Below are positions 26,703 to 33,739 of a DNA stretch of 64,000 nucleotides, piece after piece; the stretch's first letter is position 1; every line of letters begins with the position of its first letter. The DNA comes from Sphingomonas sanxanigenens DSM 19645 = NX02. GTDB lineage: Bacteria; Pseudomonadota; Alphaproteobacteria; Sphingomonadales; Sphingomonadaceae. The position numbers and the translations under genes are program-made. The stretch is taken from positions 496,001 to 560,000 of the forward strand of contig NZ_CP006644.1 in the NCBI RefSeq assembly GCF_000512205.2, in the 5' to 3' direction. The notes below the pieces were generated by a model. It did not search any database and was not told the origin of the DNA. It saw only the letters and a program-made list of their open reading frames with translations.

Positions 26703-28070
26703 TTAGCGTTGTTCTGCCAACCACTTAAGCGCCGATAGGCTTGGCATGAACAGATATTCGCCTCCCTTCATGACATTGAAGGTCTGCACACCGTCGATGC
26801 GCTTGCGCGCAGGCGCCTGCGGGATCGTGAACCGGCCGTCCTCCTCATGCAGACCAACGATTGGATCGCGCTCCTCGCCGAGGTCGACGAAATTGCCGCG
26901 GTTGATCCATTCCTGCTGCATGAACTCGATCGTGTCGTAAGCGCGCGCGCTTATGAAGATGAAGAACAGGCCGCGATCGCCTTTGGCATCGTCTTTCGGC
27001 GCCACATCCTCGGAATAAACCGGCCCGAAGGTCGAGGAACGGCGGATGATGCGGTGAATGTTGACGTCGGTGAGCAGTGTCAGCTCGGAATCGCGGGGAT
27101 TGAGCCGGCGCATATGACAGCCGAGCGGCACGACGCGGCCTTTGGGGTCGTCCTTGAAATTGAAGTCGTTGTTGCGCTGCGGATCGGCGCCGAGGTCCGG
27201 GTCGTCATGATCCGGCGACAACGTCAGTGGAGCGCCTGACCGCCAGCGACCGAACATCTTGGCGGCAAGACGTTCGCGGTCCTCCGCCGTCTCGCCATGG
27301 GCCTTGAGGAAGGCGTTGAAGCAGCCGACCCGGCTGTTGTACTTGCGCAGGACGACGAAGGTGCCGTTCTTTCCCAGCGCCGCAGGTTCAGGCATGCCGA
27401 GCGGCTGGCCGTTCTCGCTCTCGTATCCAAGGATGAACTCGCCCGCCTTGATCGCGCGTTCCTCGCCGGGCAGCGGATCGACGCCGCTGCCTTCGACGGC
27501 GGGCTGGGAGATCGAATCCCGGAAGCCGAACGGGTTTTTCGCGCCGTCCGGCGCGCCGAAGCGATGCTCGCCGATCAAGGTGACGCCGCTGCTCTGGTCG
27601 AGTTCGGTTCGCGCGGTCGCCAGCGCCTTGTCGAGCGCCGCATCGTCGACCGCGTAGATGGTCAGCGCGAGATGGCAGTTGCCCGGCTTGAACACGTCCT
27701 CCCAGTTTTCCGGCGCGTTGGGTCCGAAGTCGCGGAGCTGCTCCGAGCGCGCCGCCATGCCCTGCTGAAAGGGGAGCGGGAATGTCTTGAGCTGCGCTTC
27801 AGGAACGCCGAGCGCCTTCAGTCCCTCGAAGCTGAGTGCAGCGCCTATCCAGAAATCGAGATCCTCGTTCCAGTTGTCGGCGGATGCGATATGGGGCGCG
27901 AGCCGGCCCAGCAAAGCGCGCGCGCCCTCGGCCTCGTCGAAATGGAGCATCGCATGGATGCCGACATAGGGCTCCGGCCGGCTTCGCAGGATCAGCGCCT
28001 GGATATCGTGCAGGTCGAGCGTAACGCTGTCCCTCGAGAAGCGCTCTTTCAGCTTTTGAAGGATCGTCAT
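26703..28070 (-). CDS. Dyp-type heme peroxidase
   Basis: A 455-residue peroxidase. The distal catalytic segment is GFRDSISQPAVEG (the GxxDG-type region) and the proximal heme histidine is in GCHMRRLNPRD. A further GLFFIFISARAYDTIEFMQQEWIN motif in the second ferredoxin-like domain is typical of DyP enzymes. No Tat signal is visible, so it is probably cytosolic. It is the last gene of a three-gene unit, starting 4 bp after the preceding stop. Substrates may be dyes, lignin-like phenolics or organic hydroperoxides; none can be assigned from sequence. Confidence 0.92.
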   Translation of the reverse strand: MTILQKLKERFSRDSVTLDLHDIQALILRSRPEPYVGIHAMLHFDEAEGARALLGRLAPHIASADNWNEDLDFWIGAALSFEGLKALGVPEAQLKTFPLPFQQGMAARSEQLRDFGPNAPENWEDVFKPGNCHLALTIYAVDDAALDKALATARTELDQSSGVTLIGEHRFGAPDGAKNPFGFRDSISQPAVEGSGVDPLPGEERAIKAGEFILGYESENGQPLGMPEPAALGKNGTFVVLRKYNSRVGCFNAFLKAHGETAEDRERLAAKMFGRWRSGAPLTLSPDHDDPDLGADPQRNNDFNFKDDPKGRVVPLGCHMRRLNPRDSELTLLTDVNIHRIIRRSSTFGPVYSEDVAPKDDAKGDRGLFFIFISARAYDTIEFMQQEWINRGNFVDLGEERDPIVGLHEEDGRFTIPQAPARKRIDGVQTFNVMKGGEYLFMPSLSALKWLAEQR

Positions 28071-28073
28071 CGC

Positions 28074-28685
28074 TCAGCCCACCTTGTCCAGGAATTCGTT
28101 GACGGCATGTTCCATCCGCTGAAGCCGACGCACGTCGACGACCGTGACCTGCGGGTTGGCGACGAACCATCCGGCGGCGGTGATCTGATGTTCGGCGATG
28201 AAATCCTTGACCTTCGGGCTCGCGATGCCCGGCCAGCCTTCGACCGAGGCGAAGAGCAAATCCATCAGGTCAGGGATCTTGGTGGCGAAGTCGTTGATAT
28301 AGGTGTCCCAGTCGCCGTCATAGGCGGTGGCGAACAGGATGCGGGTGTCGTTGTCGAAGAAGACGAACCGCATGTTGTGCAGGGTGCCGACCTTCTGCGC
28401 CCCGTCGAAATTGCCGTTCACGAGTCCGAAGATGCGTTTCAGCCGGTCCGCGCCGCCCGGCTTGAGGTTGGCGATGGCGGTGAGCTCGGAGACATTGCCG
28501 GACTGCGCGCCGACGCGACCGGCCGAGCCGGCCGTGCCCTTGAGGTCGGGATTGTGCTTCGTCACCATCTGCTCGAGCGCGAGCTTGGCGAGCTGCGGCG
28601 CGTCGCCGGCCACTTCCTCGATCCGCCGCCGGATGGCCTGAAGGCGGGTTTCGTCGATCTGCGGGTTTTCTTCGGTCTCGGCCAT
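28074..28685 (-). CDS. Unrecognised conserved-looking protein between two heme peroxidases
   Basis: A 203-residue protein with no motif I can name securely. The N-terminal half is polar and helical. The core (LHNMRFVFFDNDTRILFATAYDGDWDTYINDFATKIPDLMDLLFASVEGWPG) has the look of a ferredoxin-like or dimeric alpha/beta-barrel strand-turn-helix module. A further stretch, AAGWFVANPQVTVVDVRRLQRME, follows. ATG 28685 is preceded by AAGGAGG at good spacing. It sits 40 bp after the catalase-like gene and 3 bp before the DyP gene, so it is almost certainly co-transcribed with both and may be a partner or substrate-binding subunit. Confidence 0.75.
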   Translation of the reverse strand: MAETEENPQIDETRLQAIRRRIEEVAGDAPQLAKLALEQMVTKHNPDLKGTAGSAGRVGAQSGNVSELTAIANLKPGGADRLKRIFGLVNGNFDGAQKVGTLHNMRFVFFDNDTRILFATAYDGDWDTYINDFATKIPDLMDLLFASVEGWPGIASPKVKDFIAEHQITAAGWFVANPQVTVVDVRRLQRMEHAVNEFLDKVG

Positions 28686-28725
28686 GACTGGCCTCCTTTC
28701 GTGATTGCGTGTGTCGATCGGTGCG

Positions 28726-29814
28726 TCAGTCCGGGATGGCGTCAATGTTTGTCGGCTCGACACGCGGCTGCGCGTTCATCTCATGGCGGTAGCGGGTGGA
28801 TCGCTCATAGGCGGCGATGCGCACCCGCATGATCGATCCGAGCGGCTGGTGCTCGCGGATACCGTGCCAGGGATTGAACGACAGCACGTCATCGCCATAG
28901 ACCCGCCGCGCCGGCGAATAGGCGTCCTGCGGCGGGATGCGCAGCGTGGCGATCGGCTGGTGTGGCGACAGCTCTTCGGGCCAGAGCACCGCCGCGTCCT
29001 CGACAGGCATCTTGTCGAGATCAGCGCAAAGTTGGGCGCGCAGTTGATACTCAGCACCCTGGTCGCGGAAATGCTCGACAACCAGATCGCGCATCGTAGA
29101 ATCCTCCACTGTGCCGACGTCCTTGCCGGTGAGCGCGCGGACATTGTCGGAAAGCGGCGCGGCGCTGATCTTGGCGATGTGATCGCCAAAGCGGATCGCC
29201 GCCATCGAGTGATAGGTCTCGCCGAGCAGATGGTCGTTGTCGCGCGCGAGCCCGCGCAGCGTCGCGCCGGGCTCGACGCCGACCGCTTCGACCGCGGCTT
29301 CCACGCCACGCGCCACCCCGGCCATGGCGCGTTGGAGGAAGGCGGGGTTCTGCGCATTCTTCTCCAGAAGGCCAATGAGCTGGCGATATTTACCGATCGT
29401 GCCGAAGCTCAAGGTCGGGATGTTGACGAGCAGGAAATCCTGATTGCGGCCCTGGTCGTCGGGCAGAAGCCGCTCTCCCTCCACGCCGATGACCTTGATC
29501 GCCATGCCGCGTGGGGCGGGGATGGTGTCCGAGTGGATATCTCCGGGCGCTGATGAGAGGCGGATCACCACGGAATAGGTGGCCGGGCGAGCGAAAAGCC
29601 CCTGGCGCAGATGCTCCGGCAGTTCCGGGACGACGAGTTCGCCCTTCAGGAACCCGTGGCTCTTGGCATGGGCGTCGCGCACCGCATGCCGATGGCGCTC
29701 GAACGCCTTGCGGTTGGTGCTCGCCATGATTTCGAGGATTTCGGCGGTGAGCCGCTCCTCGTCTTCGCCGAGCACTTCGACGCTGGTGGAGTAGGGGATA
29801 TAGGTCTCAGCCAA
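28726..29814 (-). CDS. Small catalase family hemoprotein
   Basis: A 362-residue protein, much shorter than classical catalases (about 480 or more). It is of the catalase-related class known from mycobacteria and pseudomonads. The distal histidine region is RDAHAKSHGFLKGEL (about residues 46-60), followed by RPATYSVVIRLSSAPGDIHSD, the RGMAIKVIGVEGERLL segment, NQDFLLVNIPTL, and the late YGDDVLSFNPWHGIREHQPLGSIMRVR-AAYE-S region. Described members of this class have organic-peroxide-dependent peroxidase or fatty-acid hydroperoxide activities rather than strong catalase activity. It is first in a unit divergent from the TetR/oleate-hydratase genes. Confidence 0.85.
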   Translation of the reverse strand: MAETYIPYSTSVEVLGEDEERLTAEILEIMASTNRKAFERHRHAVRDAHAKSHGFLKGELVVPELPEHLRQGLFARPATYSVVIRLSSAPGDIHSDTIPAPRGMAIKVIGVEGERLLPDDQGRNQDFLLVNIPTLSFGTIGKYRQLIGLLEKNAQNPAFLQRAMAGVARGVEAAVEAVGVEPGATLRGLARDNDHLLGETYHSMAAIRFGDHIAKISAAPLSDNVRALTGKDVGTVEDSTMRDLVVEHFRDQGAEYQLRAQLCADLDKMPVEDAAVLWPEELSPHQPIATLRIPPQDAYSPARRVYGDDVLSFNPWHGIREHQPLGSIMRVRIAAYERSTRYRHEMNAQPRVEPTNIDAIPD

Positions 29815-29849
29815 GGGCGATCCTTCGAACCGGATTTTCGTTGCATTCG

Positions 29850-29867
29850 AGATATCAGGTGATATCT
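29850..29867. promoter_or_regulatory. Perfect 18-bp palindrome between divergent units (TetR operator candidate)
   Basis: The sequence AGATATCAGGTGATATCT has two perfect 8-bp arms around a GG spacer. It lies 36 bp upstream of the catalase-like start and 69 bp before the TetR start, exactly between the divergent units. Size and symmetry fit a TetR-family site, so the adjacent TetR probably controls both directions. Confidence 0.65.
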
Positions 29868-29935
29868 GGTTTTACGGTGAACGCCGACATGGGTAAAAGG
29901 TTTCCATGCCGTGCTGAATTGGAGGTCGATCGCTC

Positions 29936-30550
29936 ATGCGCCTCACGCGAAAGGAAACGCAGCGCCAGACGCGGGATAAGCTGCTCGCCGCAGCACATTC
30001 GTCCATTGTGGAAGAAGGGGTGGCGGCCATGTCGATCCGCAACATCTGTAGTGCAGCGGGTCATTCGCAGGGGGCCTTCTATTCGAATTTTGCAAGCAAG
30101 GACGATCTGCTGGTCGAGATTCTGCAGGCTCATATCCAGGACGAGGTCGTGCTTCTGCGCGATCTGGTCGCCCACTGCTCCGGCGATGATATCGAGGCGA
30201 CTCTGCAAGTGCTTGCGGCGCGGCTGGCTAAGCTGGCTGACGAACAGCATTGGTCGCTGCTTTCGATCGAATTGCAGCTTCATGCGCGGCGGGACCCCGC
30301 GTTCGCTGAACGGCATCGCGAAGGAAAGGCCGCCTGCCACCATTTGTTCGGAGAACTTGTGGCGGATCTGACGCGGCGCTTTGCGCTTCGGCCTGCCTTG
30401 CCGCCGCTGCAGACCGGGATCGGCCTCTATGCACTGTGGATGGGACTGGCGGTCCAGGGCGATGTCGAAGGCGCTATTCCCCGAGAGCAAATGCTTGTCG
30501 GCTTCTTTCGCGCGATGGCAGGCCTCGATGCGCCATCCACCCGGTCATGA
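29936..30550 (+). CDS. TetR family transcriptional regulator
   Basis: A 204-residue regulator with helix-turn-helix RQTRDKLLAAAHSSIVEEGVAAMSIRNICSAAGHSQGAFYSNFASKDDLL and a C-terminal ligand-binding domain. It heads a four-gene unit with thioesterase, hydroxyacyl-CoA dehydrogenase and oleate hydratase; its stop overlaps the thioesterase start (ATGA). The upstream palindrome at 29850-29867 is the obvious operator. A fatty acid or acyl-CoA is a plausible ligand, judging only by the neighbours. Confidence 0.88.
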   Translation: MRLTRKETQRQTRDKLLAAAHSSIVEEGVAAMSIRNICSAAGHSQGAFYSNFASKDDLLVEILQAHIQDEVVLLRDLVAHCSGDDIEATLQVLAARLAKLADEQHWSLLSIELQLHARRDPAFAERHREGKAACHHLFGELVADLTRRFALRPALPPLQTGIGLYALWMGLAVQGDVEGAIPREQMLVGFFRAMAGLDAPSTRS

Positions 30551-31044
30551 GCCTTCCTGGCGAAGGACGCCGCAGGATCGGCTGCGATGCTTCAGGCGTG
30601 CCCTTGGCTGGAAAAGTGGACGAACGTCGGCGCTTCCATATCCGTTTCCAGGCAACCGAAGAAGACATCGATGAACTCGGCCATGTCAACAATGCGGTCT
30701 GGGTGACCTGGATTCAGGATGTGTCGGTGGCGCACTGGCTGACAGCCGCGCGTCCGAGGGATGCCGACACCTATGTTGCTATGGTGCTCAGGCACGAGGT
30801 CGATTACCGCGGCAATATCCGGGCGGGCGAAGAGACCTTTGCCATAACCTGGGTCGAAGGGAAGCCGCGCGGAGCGAGATACGCCCGGTGCGTCGAGTTC
30901 AAAGACAGTAACGGTCAGACGCTCGTCGCGGCCCTGTCGCAATGGGTGCTCATCGAGAAAGCTACCGGCAAGCTGGTTCGCGTGCCCGCCGAAGTCGCTG
31001 CGCCGTTTCTCTATGAAACCCGACGCAAGGAAGAGAATGAATGA
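30547..31044 (+). CDS. Acyl-CoA thioesterase (4-hydroxybenzoyl-CoA thioesterase-like, hot-dog)
   Basis: A 165-residue hot-dog thioesterase with F-ATEEDIDELGHVNNAVWVTWIQDVSVAHW, the classic D--GHVNN-VY-------A motif. The family's VDYRGNIRAGEE and SQWVLIEKATGK strands follow. ATG 30547 overlaps the tetR stop by 4 bp; the open frame runs upstream but only antiparallel to that gene. The end overlaps the next ATG by 4 bp. It may release hydroxy or other unusual fatty acids from CoA in this pathway. Confidence 0.85.
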   Translation: MSLPGEGRRRIGCDASGVPLAGKVDERRRFHIRFQATEEDIDELGHVNNAVWVTWIQDVSVAHWLTAARPRDADTYVAMVLRHEVDYRGNIRAGEETFAITWVEGKPRGARYARCVEFKDSNGQTLVAALSQWVLIEKATGKLVRVPAEVAAPFLYETRRKEENE

Positions 31045-31904
31045 GCGACATCCTGAAAGTGACGGTGCTAGGCACCGGTGTCCTCGGCAGCCAGATCGCC
31101 TTCCAGGCCGCCTATAGTGGCTTTGACGTTACCGCTTATGAGATCAGCGACGAAGCACTCGACCAGGCGAGGCATCGGTTCGAAACGCTTGTAGAAACCT
31201 ACGTGAAAGAGGTGACGGGTGCGGCTGACGGCAAGGCAGCCGAAGCTTCGAGACGCATCACGCTCACCGCCGATCTTGGGGCTGCGGTTGCGAATGCCGA
31301 TCTGGTCATCGAAGCGGTTCCGGAAGTGCTCGAGATCAAGCAGGCGCTCTACGAGAAACTGGCGGGGCTCGCGCCTGACAGAACGATCTTCGCCACCAAT
31401 AGCTCGACTTTGCTGCCGAGCGACCTCAAAGCCTTCACCGGCCGCCCGGACCGTTTCCTGGCGCTGCACTTCGCCAACAGCATCTGGAAGTTCAACACTG
31501 CCGAGGTGATGGGTACGGACGACACCGATCCGGCCGTGTTCGATACCCTGATCGCCTTCTCCTCCGCGATCGGCATGGTGCCGATCCCGGTGCGCAAGGA
31601 AAAAGCGGGCTACGTCCTCAACTCCCTGCTGGTGCCGTTCCTGAACGCGGCCACCGATCTGGCTGCCGGCGGCTATGCCGAGCCGGAAGATGTCGACAAG
31701 GTCTGGCGGATCGCCACCGGCGCGCCGATGGGGCCGTTCCAGATCTACGACATCATCGGATTGAACACCCCCTACAACATCCTGTCGCACGGTGATGAGC
31801 ACGCACAGTCGCTCGCCGCGTGGCTGAAGGAAAACTACATCGACAAGGGCAAGCTCGGCATCGCGTCGGGCGAAGGCTTCTACAGCTACAAGCCCGCCGA
31901 CTGA
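31041..31904 (+). CDS. 3-hydroxyacyl-CoA dehydrogenase (short, HBDH-like)
   Basis: A 287-residue NAD-dependent dehydrogenase. The Rossmann motif GTGVLGSQIAFQAAYSGFDVTAYEIS is at residues 11-36. The active-site stretch is TNSSTLLPSD...ALHFANSIWKFNTAEVMGTDDTDP, and the family C-terminal domain has GYVLNSLLVPFLNAATDL and GFYSYKPAD. It is a stand-alone enzyme without a crotonase domain. Translational coupling to the thioesterase, and oleate hydratase 27 bp downstream, suggest it oxidises hydroxyacyl-CoA esters derived from hydrated fatty acids. The normal 3-hydroxy substrate remains possible. Confidence 0.9.
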   Translation: MSDILKVTVLGTGVLGSQIAFQAAYSGFDVTAYEISDEALDQARHRFETLVETYVKEVTGAADGKAAEASRRITLTADLGAAVANADLVIEAVPEVLEIKQALYEKLAGLAPDRTIFATNSSTLLPSDLKAFTGRPDRFLALHFANSIWKFNTAEVMGTDDTDPAVFDTLIAFSSAIGMVPIPVRKEKAGYVLNSLLVPFLNAATDLAAGGYAEPEDVDKVWRIATGAPMGPFQIYDIIGLNTPYNILSHGDEHAQSLAAWLKENYIDKGKLGIASGEGFYSYKPAD

Positions 31905-31931
31905 TCCCAACAAGAAAAACAGGAGTTTGCC

Positions 31932-33698
31932 ATGCATTATAGCAGTGGAAACTATGAAGCCTTTGTCCGTCCACGCAAGCCGGAAGGCGCCGACAAAAAG
32001 ACGGCGTGGTTCGTCGGCTCGGGCCTCGCGGGGCTCGCCGGCGCCGCCTTCCTGATCCGCGACGGCGGCGTTTCGGGCGACCGCATCACCATATTGGAAG
32101 AGCTGGAAATCCCCGGCGGCGCGCTCGATGGTCTGGACGTGCCCGAAAAGGGCTTCGTCATTCGCGGCGGCCGCGAGATGGAGGAGCATTTCGAGTGCCT
32201 GTGGGACCTCTATCGCTCGATCCCCTCGCTGGAGATCGAGGATGCCAGCGTGCTCGACGAGTTCTACCGGCTCAACAAGGACGATCCCAACTTTTCGCTG
32301 CAGCGAACGACGCAGAACCAGGGTCAGGACGTGCCCGACAAGGCGCTGCTAACGCTCAACGACAAGGCGCAGAAGGATCTCCTCTCGGTCTTCCTTGCGA
32401 CGCGGGAGGAGATGGAGAACAAGCGCATCAACGAGGTCTTCGGCGAGGACTTCCTCAAGAGCAATTTCTGGCTCTACTGGCGCACCATGTTCGCCTTCGA
32501 GGAATGGCATTCCGCGCTGGAGATGAAGCTCTACCTGCACCGCTTCATCCATCACATCGGCAGTCTCGCCGACTTTTCCTCGCTCAAGTTCAATCGCTAC
32601 AACCAGTATGAATCGATGGTCCTGCCGCTGGTGAAGTGGCTGACCGATCACGGGGTTAAATTCCGCTACGGCGTCGAGGTCACCGATGTCGATTTCGACA
32701 TCCAGCCCGGCTCCAAGCAGGCGACGCGCATCCACTGGAAGGAGCGCGGCGTCGAAGGCGGCATTGATCTCGGGCCCGACGATCTCGTCTTCATCACCAT
32801 CGGCTCGCTGACCGAGAATTCCGACAATGGCGACCACAGGACACCGGCGAAGCTCAACGAAGGACCGGCGCCGGCCTGGGACCTGTGGCGGCGGATCGCG
32901 GCGAAGGATCCGGCCTTCGGCCGCCCGGACGTATTCGGCGCCCATATCCCGGAGACGAAATGGGCCTCCGCGTCGATCACTGCCCTCGACGCCCGCATTC
33001 CGGCCTATGTCGAGAAGATCACGAAGCGGAACCCCTTTACCGGCAAGATCGTCTCCGCCGGTATCGTCACGGTGAAGGACTCGGCGTGGCTGCTGAGCTG
33101 GACGGTTCATCGCCAGCCGCATTTCAAGAAGCAGCCCAAAGATCAGATGATCGCCTGGTTCTACGCGCTCTTTGTCGATTGCCCCGGCGACTTCGTGAAG
33201 AAGCCGATGCAGGAATGCACCGGTGAGGAGATCACCCAGGAATGGCTCTATCACCTCGGCGTGCCGGTCGAGGACATTCCCGAACTCGCGGCATCCGGCG
33301 CCAGCACCGTTCCCACGATGATGCCCTATATTACCGCCTTCTTCATGCCGCGCCAGGCGGGTGACCGGCCGGACGTGGTGCCGGAGGGCGCGGTCAACTT
33401 CGCCTTCATCGGCCAGTTCGCGGAGTCGAAGCAGCGGGACTGCATCTTCACCACGGAATATTCGGTGAGAACCCCGATGGAGGCCGTCTACACGCTGATG
33501 AATGTCGAGCGCGGCGTGCCCGAGGTCTTCAACTCGACCTATGATATCCGTACACTTCTTGCTGCGATCGGTCCGCTGCGGGACGGCAAGGGCATCGATC
33601 TTCCCGGGCCGGCCTTCCTGCGCAAACTGCTGATGAAGAAGCTCGAAGGCACCGAGATCGCCAAGCTGCTCGAAGAGTTCCATCTGATCGAGGAGTGA
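31932..33698 (+). CDS. ohyA: Oleate hydratase (FAD-dependent fatty acid double-bond hydratase)
   Basis: A 588-residue member of the MCRA/oleate hydratase family, which adds water to cis double bonds (oleate to 10-hydroxystearate). The FAD motif GSGLAGLAGAAFL is at residues 29-41. The catalytic loop region RGGREMEEHFECLWDLYRSIPS follows, then WRTMFAFEEWHSALEMKLYLHRF and NQYESMVLPLVKWL. An end block includes VPEGAVNFAFIGQFAE and FTTEYSVRTPMEAVY. Length fits the family (560-650). It is the last of the tetR-thioesterase-dehydrogenase-hydratase unit. Such enzymes detoxify unsaturated fatty acids and feed hydroxy acids into metabolism. Confidence 0.95.
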   Translation: MHYSSGNYEAFVRPRKPEGADKKTAWFVGSGLAGLAGAAFLIRDGGVSGDRITILEELEIPGGALDGLDVPEKGFVIRGGREMEEHFECLWDLYRSIPSLEIEDASVLDEFYRLNKDDPNFSLQRTTQNQGQDVPDKALLTLNDKAQKDLLSVFLATREEMENKRINEVFGEDFLKSNFWLYWRTMFAFEEWHSALEMKLYLHRFIHHIGSLADFSSLKFNRYNQYESMVLPLVKWLTDHGVKFRYGVEVTDVDFDIQPGSKQATRIHWKERGVEGGIDLGPDDLVFITIGSLTENSDNGDHRTPAKLNEGPAPAWDLWRRIAAKDPAFGRPDVFGAHIPETKWASASITALDARIPAYVEKITKRNPFTGKIVSAGIVTVKDSAWLLSWTVHRQPHFKKQPKDQMIAWFYALFVDCPGDFVKKPMQECTGEEITQEWLYHLGVPVEDIPELAASGASTVPTMMPYITAFFMPRQAGDRPDVVPEGAVNFAFIGQFAESKQRDCIFTTEYSVRTPMEAVYTLMNVERGVPEVFNSTYDIRTLLAAIGPLRDGKGIDLPGPAFLRKLLMKKLEGTEIAKLLEEFHLIEE

Positions 33699-33739
33699 AC
33701 AAAGACCGGAAGGCACGCGCGGCGTGCGAAAGGTGATGA

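Noticed and set aside
27297-28832. Plus-strand frame of 511 codons
   Set aside because: Runs antisense across three peroxidase-unit genes that have clear families and ribosome-binding sites.
33713-33727. GCACGC-GCG-GCGTGC hairpin as terminator after ohyA
   Set aside because: Short stem, no T-tract, and it lies only 12 bp before the next gene; kept only as a remark under the P-type ATPase.
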